The position numbers and the translations under genes were made by a program. Positions 53,301-57,357 of a stretch of DNA of 57,357 bases are shown here, piece by piece. How positions within the stretch are numbered: position 1 is the stretch's first letter; each line of letters begins with the position of its first letter. The notes beneath the pieces are model-generated. The model searched no databases and was not told where the DNA came from. It was given only the letters and a program-made list of their open reading frames with translations. The stretch is from NCBI GenBank assembly GCA_934101185.1, contig CAKOQD010000004.1:1-57357 (forward strand). Direction: 5' to 3'. Origin of the DNA: an uncultured Bacilli bacterium. Its GTDB lineage: Bacteria > Bacillota_I > Bacilli_A > RF39 > UBA660.

Positions 53301-53387
53301 TTAGAAATAATAAAAGATGAAAATATTAGTAATAAACAGTTAATAAATGATATTGAAGTATCATTTGATGTAGAAAAAGTTAATTAA
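50316..53387 (+). CDS. ileS: Isoleucyl-tRNA synthetase, type 2-like
   Basis: A 1023-residue class I synthetase. The HIGH-equivalent motif is PATANGFPGLHHM near residues 47-59, WTTTPWTL marks the editing-domain entry, and KMSKSKGN is the second ATP motif near 594. The form PTANG-PG-HH and the length and C-terminal region follow the IleS2/eukaryote-like type that is naturally less sensitive to mupirocin; this is family inference, not a tested property. The middle has Cys pairs (CPRC, CECG, CDKC) that may bind zinc. GGGAGGAAT precedes the ATG. Expression is under the T-box. Confidence 0.95.
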   Translation: MFKELKKGKPEEIESFYSRFWEEDNILQKSIDNRDKYFVFYDGPATANGFPGLHHMVAKFLKDSFCKYKTMQGYKVLRKVGWDTHGLPVELAVEKELGFKSKTDIEKYGIEAFNKKCKESVWKNEKAFSDLTTKMGQFIDLKHPYVTYDNNYIETEWWILKKFFDEGLFYEGHKILPYCPRCGTGLASHEVAQGYKEVSVDTVTVSFKIKNEDCYFLVWTTTPWTLIANVGLCVNPDEEYIKVQSMGYKFIVAKKLANKVLGEDYKVLETYKGKDLEYTEYEQLIPELSVSKKAFFVCCDNYVTMEDGTGIVHLAPAFGQDDALVGKKYDLPYLNPVGEDGCYLEGPWKGTLVFDADLDVIKYLKANDKLFKKQKIVHNYPHCWRCSTPLIYYSKPSYYLEVTKIKDKVIEANKTVNWHPSYVGEKRFGNWLENLNDWAISRNRYWGTPLPLWKCECGHTHMIGSRKELVELSIEDIDESIDLHRPYVDNVHIKCDKCGKAMTRTTDVIDCWFDSGSMPFAQYHYPFENKELWETQFPADFIAEGIDQTRGWFYTLLIISTFLTGKSPYKNVLVNDLLLDSEGKKMSKSKGNIVEPFTTMKEYGADTVRFYLPYVSPVWTPLKFDVNGLKEVHSKFFNPLKNTYSFFTIYANIDNIDPRSYEVSYNDLEEIDKWLFSKLNKLIKNVTDSYEEYDLNKVVKYLTDFVSEDLSNWYIRRNRKRFWGSELNNSKKCVYYTTYKTLLDLSKLIAPITPFISEEIYQNLTDEESVHLSDFPKYDESLINDAIEEKMDLVRDLISLGRNVREEQKIKVRQPIKEVILDGKNKDILSDLTDLIKEELNVKEIVFEDDLSKYMNFIVKPNFKEAGKVMGSKMKDFTNFLSSLDEEQINKLRNNETISFGDIDVTSNLIDIKIISKEGFNTANMNNNFIILNTSLNDELIKEGYAREFISKIQNLRKEKDFDIENRIKLYYNCNDYFDSIVEEFNDYIKKETLSLEIIKDENISNKQLINDIEVSFDVEKVN

Positions 53388-53394
53388 GTTTTAG

Positions 53395-53422
53395 ACGACA
53401 CTTTAAAAAAGTGTCGTTTTTT
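53395..53422 (+). terminator. Terminator of ileS
   Basis: ACGACACTTT and AAAGTGTCGT, perfect 10-bp stem, T run. Confidence 0.88.
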
Positions 53423-53447
53423 AAATTTTTAATAATTATGATAATTC

Positions 53448-53476
53448 TTGCAAGTTAGATTATTTTGTTGTAAACT
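53448..53476 (+). promoter_or_regulatory. Candidate promoter of surface gene E
   Basis: TTGCAA, 17-bp spacer, TAAACT. It lacks the shared 5'-UTR of the other family members. Confidence 0.45.
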
Positions 53477-53508
53477 AATAATATATGATACGAAAGGAAA
53501 ATTGATTT

Positions 53509-54957
53509 ATGAATAAAGGAAAAACATCCACATCCATTTTAATTCTTTTTATTATTGCAATAATTACATTCGGTTCATATGCTATTTATAATACGTTTTT
53601 ATCAACAGAAAGTAATACAATCTCAACAGGACAAGTAAAAATGGTTTATAGTGAATCAAATGAAATCAGCATGCAAAACATTGTGCCAATTAGCAATAAA
53701 AAAGGTGAGGTACAAACAAACTATTTTGAGTTTACTGTAAAAACTTATATAAAAACAAATACCCAAAAAACAATTAATTACAATATAACATTAGAACCAC
53801 TTTCTATAGAAAATTCTTATACTAGTTTTTCTTCGAATGATATAAAAATATATCTTACAAAATTGGAAAGCAATATAGAAATACCCATTACTAAACCAAT
53901 TACAATAAATAAATTAAATAATTATGTAATCAGTTCACAAGAAGAAATATTTAACAAAAATGACAAAGAACATGAGACAACATATAGACTAAGATCATGG
54001 CTTGATTTTAAATTTGATAGTAATAAACTTAATAATACTAATTATGCATATAAATTTAGAATTAATATAAATAATGATGAAAAACCAGATAAAACAGATT
54101 ATGCACTTACTTTTGCCAAAAACAATTTAGGAAAAGGTGGACTTGAAGAGATAACACATGAAATAGATGATACATTACAAGTAGATGAAAAGTTTAAAAC
54201 AGAATATAGATATCGTGGAAGAAACGTAAATAATTATGTATATTTTAACTGTAGTGATGCAAAAAATCAAAACGATGAGACATGTGAAAAATGGAGAATA
54301 ATTGGAATAATTCCAACTGAAGACGCAAATGGTAATGTGGAAAACAGATTAAAAATTATAAAAAGCTCTATATCAAATTCTTCAATGGCATGGAATAGTA
54401 CCCTTGATAAAAATACTAACTCATATAATAATTGGCCTACTGCTACATTAAATACACACTTAAATAATTACTATTATAATACAATGAGTATTATTGCTAA
54501 AGATATGATAGATAGTACAAAGTACTATTTAGGAGGTAACCACACCGCAAATGAAAAAATTGATAAAATTTGGCAATATGAAAGAAAAAATGAGGCCAAT
54601 AGACAAGGATATTATTATGGAATAAATCAAATAATGCAAAACGATCCAAATAAAAAGGTAGCAATAATGTATGCAAGCGATTATGGATATGCAGCATCAA
54701 AAGAATGCAACGAAACATTAAGTGGATATAATAATACAAAATGCAATAAAACAAATAATTGGCTAGATTTATCAAGTGTTGAGTGGCTACTATTTACTAG
54801 AAGTGATGTTTCATCATATGCATTTCTAATATGCGATGACGGCCATATAGGAGTAGGTTCAAGTACCTATTATTTTAGACCCGTAGTTAGCTTATCATCA
54901 TCAGTAACCATATCAGTTGGAGATGGTACTGATAAAAATCCATATCAATTATCATAG
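53509..54957 (+). CDS. TasA/camelysin-like plus DUF6273-like surface protein (copy E)
   Basis: A 482-residue member, the most diverged. It has the SipW-type signal SILILFIIAIITFGSYAIY, a TasA-like domain (TISTGQVKMVYSESNEI, TYRLRSWLDFKFD, YAYKFRININ) and the DUF6273-like domain (HEIDDTLQV, YRYRGRNV, WRIIGIIPTEDANG, YYLGGN, WQYERK, SDYGYAASKEC, NNWLDLS, RPVVSLSSSVTISVG). An insertion with two Cys (NCSDAKNQNDETCEKW) precedes WRIIG. Its variable patch (54796-54879) differs from all other copies but is less dominated by T/C-ending codons. It sits between ileS and uppS with its own terminator. Confidence 0.75.
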   Translation: MNKGKTSTSILILFIIAIITFGSYAIYNTFLSTESNTISTGQVKMVYSESNEISMQNIVPISNKKGEVQTNYFEFTVKTYIKTNTQKTINYNITLEPLSIENSYTSFSSNDIKIYLTKLESNIEIPITKPITINKLNNYVISSQEEIFNKNDKEHETTYRLRSWLDFKFDSNKLNNTNYAYKFRININNDEKPDKTDYALTFAKNNLGKGGLEEITHEIDDTLQVDEKFKTEYRYRGRNVNNYVYFNCSDAKNQNDETCEKWRIIGIIPTEDANGNVENRLKIIKSSISNSSMAWNSTLDKNTNSYNNWPTATLNTHLNNYYYNTMSIIAKDMIDSTKYYLGGNHTANEKIDKIWQYERKNEANRQGYYYGINQIMQNDPNKKVAIMYASDYGYAASKECNETLSGYNNTKCNKTNNWLDLSSVEWLLFTRSDVSSYAFLICDDGHIGVGSSTYYFRPVVSLSSSVTISVGDGTDKNPYQLS

Positions 54958-54980
54958 ATACGATTTTCGTATCTTTTATT
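54956..54980 (+). terminator. Terminator of copy E
   Basis: GATACGA and TCGTATC arms, then T-rich DNA. Confidence 0.75.
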
Positions 54981-55058
54981 TTGATGTGTCAAACATAACA
55001 AAAACTTTATAATAAATTGTTACTTATATGCTATAATTTATGAAGGAGGAAAAAATAT

Positions 55059-55763
55059 ATGAGTGAATTAAAACATGTTGGTATAATTGTTGATGGTAAT
55101 GGAAGATGGGCAATATCAAGGAATAAAAAAAGAAGTGAAGGACATCTTGAAGGGTCAAAAAACTTAGAAAAATTAATTTTAAAAATAAGTGAATCTAATA
55201 TAAAAGTACTTAGTTTATACGTTTTTTCTACTGAAAACTTTAAACGTGATAAAAATGAAGTAGACTATTTAATGAATTTATTTACTAAATGGTTTAAAAT
55301 TATTAATAAAAAATATAAAAATAAAAATATTAAAATACTTTTTTCAGGTAGAAAAGAAAATCTGGATAAAAAAATTATAAAAGAAATAGAGTCTTTAGAA
55401 CATGATACAAAAGATAATACTGGATTAATAGTTAATTTTTGTCTTAATTATGGAGGTCGTGCTGAAATAGTGGATGCTACTAAAAAGATATGTAATGATG
55501 TTATAAATGATAAAATTGATATAAATAATTTAGATGAAGGTATTTTTAGTAAGTACTTATATAAAGATTTGCCTGATTTAGATTTGCTTATTAGAACTAG
55601 TGGTGAACAAAGAATAAGTAATTTTATGTTATGGCAGTTATCATATGCAGAATTATTCTTTACAAATACTTTATTTCCAGATTTTACATATGAGGAGTTT
55701 ACTGACATAGTAGATTCTTATAAAAATCGTGATCGTAGATTTGGGGGTATTAATAAAAAGTAA
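55059..55763 (+). CDS. uppS: Undecaprenyl diphosphate synthase (isoprenyl transferase)
   Basis: A 234-residue cis-prenyltransferase that makes the C55 lipid carrier of cell-wall synthesis. The catalytic Asp lies in IIVDGNGRWA at residue 12; SLYVFSTENFKRD and the C-terminal IRTSGEQRISNFMLWQLSYAE are conserved substrate and magnesium sites. The start follows GAAGGAGGAAA. Neighbours dxr and cdsA, often seen with uppS, are absent. A terminator-like hairpin follows. Confidence 0.95.
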   Translation: MSELKHVGIIVDGNGRWAISRNKKRSEGHLEGSKNLEKLILKISESNIKVLSLYVFSTENFKRDKNEVDYLMNLFTKWFKIINKKYKNKNIKILFSGRKENLDKKIIKEIESLEHDTKDNTGLIVNFCLNYGGRAEIVDATKKICNDVINDKIDINNLDEGIFSKYLYKDLPDLDLLIRTSGEQRISNFMLWQLSYAELFFTNTLFPDFTYEEFTDIVDSYKNRDRRFGGINKK

Positions 55764-55769
55764 GATTTA

Positions 55770-55805
55770 TAAATGATTACTTTAATAAAAAAGTGGTCAT
55801 TTTTT
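55770..55805 (+). terminator. Terminator of uppS
   Basis: AATGATTACTTT and AAGTGGTCATT arms with G-U pairs, then T residues. Confidence 0.65.
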
Positions 55806-55806
55806 G

Positions 55807-55835
55807 TTTACTATGTTTTAAAAATATGATATAAT
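55807..55835 (+). promoter_or_regulatory. Promoter of the gene at 55.86 kb
   Basis: TTTACT, 17-bp spacer, TATAAT, 26 bases before the start. Confidence 0.65.
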
Positions 55836-55861
55836 TCACTTATGTAAATGGGAGTGATAGA

Positions 55862-56905
55862 ATGAATAACGATTTTGTAAAAAAAGTAGCACTTTATAAA
55901 GAATTATTTGATGCAAAAACTATTAGTGAAGAACAATATCTAAACTTTATTAAAGAAGTTGTAAATGAACAAACTAAAGAAGTTGTAGAAAATAAAGATT
56001 TAAGCTTTGAAGCAAAAAGAGAAGAATTAGTAAATGAAACTAGACAAAAATCTCAAGATTTAAGAGATAGATTAAATGAATATGAAAGAAAAGGTGCAGA
56101 AGAAGAAAGAAAAAGATTACGTGATAAAGAACAAGAATCTGAAGTTTCTTTTGCAATACAATTTCTATCTCAAATACGTAATGGTTTAGGAGAAAGGGTA
56201 TATCCTGATGAATTACTTGAGGATGAAACTAAGATGTCTTTATATGAAATGCAAAGCTTAATTGAAGATATTAAAAATAGTGCACCACAAAGATATAATG
56301 AAATAGTTAGTAAAATTGATCCTTCAAAAGTTATTGAAATAAATGAAGAAAAACCAGTTGTAGAACAAACTGAAACAAGTAATGTTGAAGAACCTGTTAA
56401 AGAAACTACTACAGGCTTACCTGAAGGATATAGTGATTTTATTGTTAATAACACTACTGGAGAAGATTTAAGTGCATATGTTCCTGAAATTAATACAGAA
56501 GCAAAAACTGATTCTCAACCACAAGTTGTTGCAATTGAACAACCAAAACCTACTACTATTGTTGATTTAACTAACGATGATAAAGCAAAAAATGATTTAG
56601 AAGAATATATAGCTAAGAATGATATTACTGATGAAGATAAAGAAAACACTTCTGAACTAACAAGAGAAGAAGCACCAAAAAGACCTAAGTTAATTACTAG
56701 AGCAAAAGATACTTTAATGAGTAAAATCAACTCCAAAAATGGTAAAATCAATGCTAATTTAGCTAAAATGTTACTTGTAGTTAGTGGCGCAGCAATCGGA
56801 TTAATTACATTTGGAGCAGGTGGTCTTATAACTGGTGCCGCAATTGGCGTTGGTGGTGCTGTGGTAACTGGTGCTGCGGCTGAGTATATAAAAAAAGTAA
56901 AATAA
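55862..56905 (+). CDS. Hypothetical protein with coiled coil and C-terminal glycine-rich membrane segment
   Basis: A 347-residue protein. Residues 1-110 are helical and highly charged (coiled coil, ERKGAEEERKRLRDKEQE). Residues 155-280 are an acidic, Thr/Glu/Pro-rich linker of low complexity. Residues 300-340 are glycine/alanine-rich and hydrophobic (LLVVSGAAIGLITFGAGGLITG), resembling a glycine-zipper membrane segment, with a short basic tail AAEYIKKVK. No signal peptide is present, so most of it probably faces the cytoplasm. The family is not recognised. It is followed at 21 bases by a small gene, likely in the same transcript. Confidence 0.65.
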   Translation: MNNDFVKKVALYKELFDAKTISEEQYLNFIKEVVNEQTKEVVENKDLSFEAKREELVNETRQKSQDLRDRLNEYERKGAEEERKRLRDKEQESEVSFAIQFLSQIRNGLGERVYPDELLEDETKMSLYEMQSLIEDIKNSAPQRYNEIVSKIDPSKVIEINEEKPVVEQTETSNVEEPVKETTTGLPEGYSDFIVNNTTGEDLSAYVPEINTEAKTDSQPQVVAIEQPKPTTIVDLTNDDKAKNDLEEYIAKNDITDEDKENTSELTREEAPKRPKLITRAKDTLMSKINSKNGKINANLAKMLLVVSGAAIGLITFGAGGLITGAAIGVGGAVVTGAAAEYIKKVK

Positions 56906-56926
56906 GATAAGAAAGGGTTTGAGCTT

Positions 56927-57178
56927 ATGAGTTTTAAAAGATATGATGTAATAACTTTTGAAGAAAATGATAAAGTTGTGGTACTAGAATCATTGCTTCA
57001 TGATGGTGGAGAGTATTTGTATGTTGATGAAATAAATGCCGATGAAACAGAACTACTTGAAAAGTACAAGGTTTTAGAAGTAGATTACCAAAATGGCACT
57101 TTAAACAAAATTACTGACATTAATCAACTTAGTGTTTTAATACCACTTTTTCAAGAAGCACTTAGTAAATATAATTAA
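56927..57178 (+). CDS. Small hypothetical protein (DUF1292-like composition)
   Basis: An 83-residue acidic protein, all-beta at the start (RYDVITFEENDKVVVLESLL) with conserved-looking GGEYLYVDEINADE, then a helix at the end. Length and style resemble small DUF1292-like proteins, but no firm match is claimed. AGAAAGGG precedes the ATG. It is second gene of a pair with the membrane protein upstream. Confidence 0.55.
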   Translation: MSFKRYDVITFEENDKVVVLESLLHDGGEYLYVDEINADETELLEKYKVLEVDYQNGTLNKITDINQLSVLIPLFQEALSKYN

Positions 57179-57183
57179 TGTAA

Positions 57184-57210
57184 GATCTCATTTTAATATG
57201 AGATTTTTTT
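57184..57210 (+). terminator. Terminator after the gene at 56.9 kb
   Basis: ATCTCAT and ATGAGAT arms followed by seven T. Confidence 0.8.
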
Positions 57211-57347
57211 GTAATTTTTTAAAAAAAGTACAATTCTATATAAAATAGACATTTCAAAAAATATTCGTTATTAAAAATGCAGTCATAATACATTTTTGAT
57301 ACTTATAATTAAAATAATTGAATCAATTTTAAAAATTGGTTCTTTTT
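57211..57347. repeat. 137-bp dispersed repeat, copy 2
   Basis: Matches 23630-23766 with three substitutions. By analogy with copy 1 an Rpn-like nuclease gene may begin just beyond the window. Confidence 0.85.
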
Positions 57348-57357
57348 CATGTGATGA

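Noticed and set aside
16990..54879. A reverse transcriptase or template repeat for the variable patches inside this window
   Set aside because: No frame shows reverse transcriptase motifs and no intergenic stretch resembles the patches; if they exist they lie elsewhere.
1..57357. UGA read as tryptophan (Mollicutes code)
   Set aside because: Long conserved genes contain Trp as TGG and no in-frame TGA; standard code explains everything.
1..57357. tRNA or rRNA genes
   Set aside because: No cloverleaf-like GC-rich segment or rRNA-like stretch was seen in the intergenic regions.

Overview
The window is a very AT-rich, densely coded chromosomal segment of a spore-forming Firmicute of the Bacilli/Erysipelotrichia/RF39 type, probably an uncultured gut lineage. 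This rests on: a SpoIVA fragment; two CotY/CotZ-like coat proteins; a YqfQ/VrrA-like protein; an orphan sporulation-type kinase with two exact Spo0A boxes in front of it; RNase J; the rplU-prp-rpmA operon in which L27 carries the Firmicute cleavable N-terminus; the dnaG-rpoD-trmK cluster; and a T-box in front of ileS. The genetic code is standard: Trp is TGG throughout, although TGA is almost abandoned as a stop. The lineage assignment is inference; no rRNA or tRNA is present.

Layout. 1-6 kb: 3' part of spoIVA, a prepilin-like gene, an MBOAT/DHHW pair for surface polysaccharide O-acylation, and a transglutaminase-like protein. 6-11.5 kb (minus strand): an LCP glycopolymer transferase with PASTA domain and the recU-ponA pair. 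11.6-12.25 kb: decayed gene. 12.3-16 kb: pyrimidine-nucleoside phosphorylase and a membrane-anchored coiled-coil/dockerin-like surface protein. 17-23.6 kb: DNA repair block (CinA-like, polA, mutM, ligA) with an overlapping second prepilin. 23.6-26.7 kb: Rpn-like nuclease behind a 137-bp repeat, then a HerA-like ATPase. 28.3-35.5 kb: L21/Prp/L27 operon with leader, YigZ, a hypothetical, uvrC, an ABC exporter and an FxLYD-like protein. 35.6-37.3 kb: RNase J. 38.6-43.5 kb: coat proteins, membrane EIIB-like protein, orphan kinase, M29 aminopeptidase and a phage-type PBECR-like nuclease. 43.7-47.7 kb: dnaG-rpoD-trmK and a membrane protein. 49.4-57.2 kb: YqfQ-like protein, T-box/ileS, uppS, two hypotheticals, and a second copy of the 137-bp repeat.

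The most unusual content is a five-member family of secreted surface proteins at about 16.1, 26.8, 37.5, 48.0 and 53.5 kb, inserted as single-gene units between housekeeping operons. All share a C-terminal DUF6273-like domain of about 300 residues. Three also carry a TasA/camelysin-like domain behind a SipW-type signal. Two features suggest programmed variation. First, the two short members have a poly-G tract (G10 and G11) seven codons after the start: a probable phase-variation switch that leaves one copy OFF from both possible starts and the other readable only from a start buried in its own Shine-Dalgarno sequence. Second, the extreme C-terminus of every member has a roughly 30-codon hypervariable patch between near-invariant flanks. 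It is strikingly rich in codons ending in T or C (18 in a row in the 26.8-kb copy) and locally GC-rich, as expected if a diversity-generating retroelement mutates AAY codons to NNY. No reverse transcriptase or template repeat is visible here, so that part is a hypothesis. Four of the five share a promoter and 5'-UTR, and two share a nearly identical 132-bp leader.
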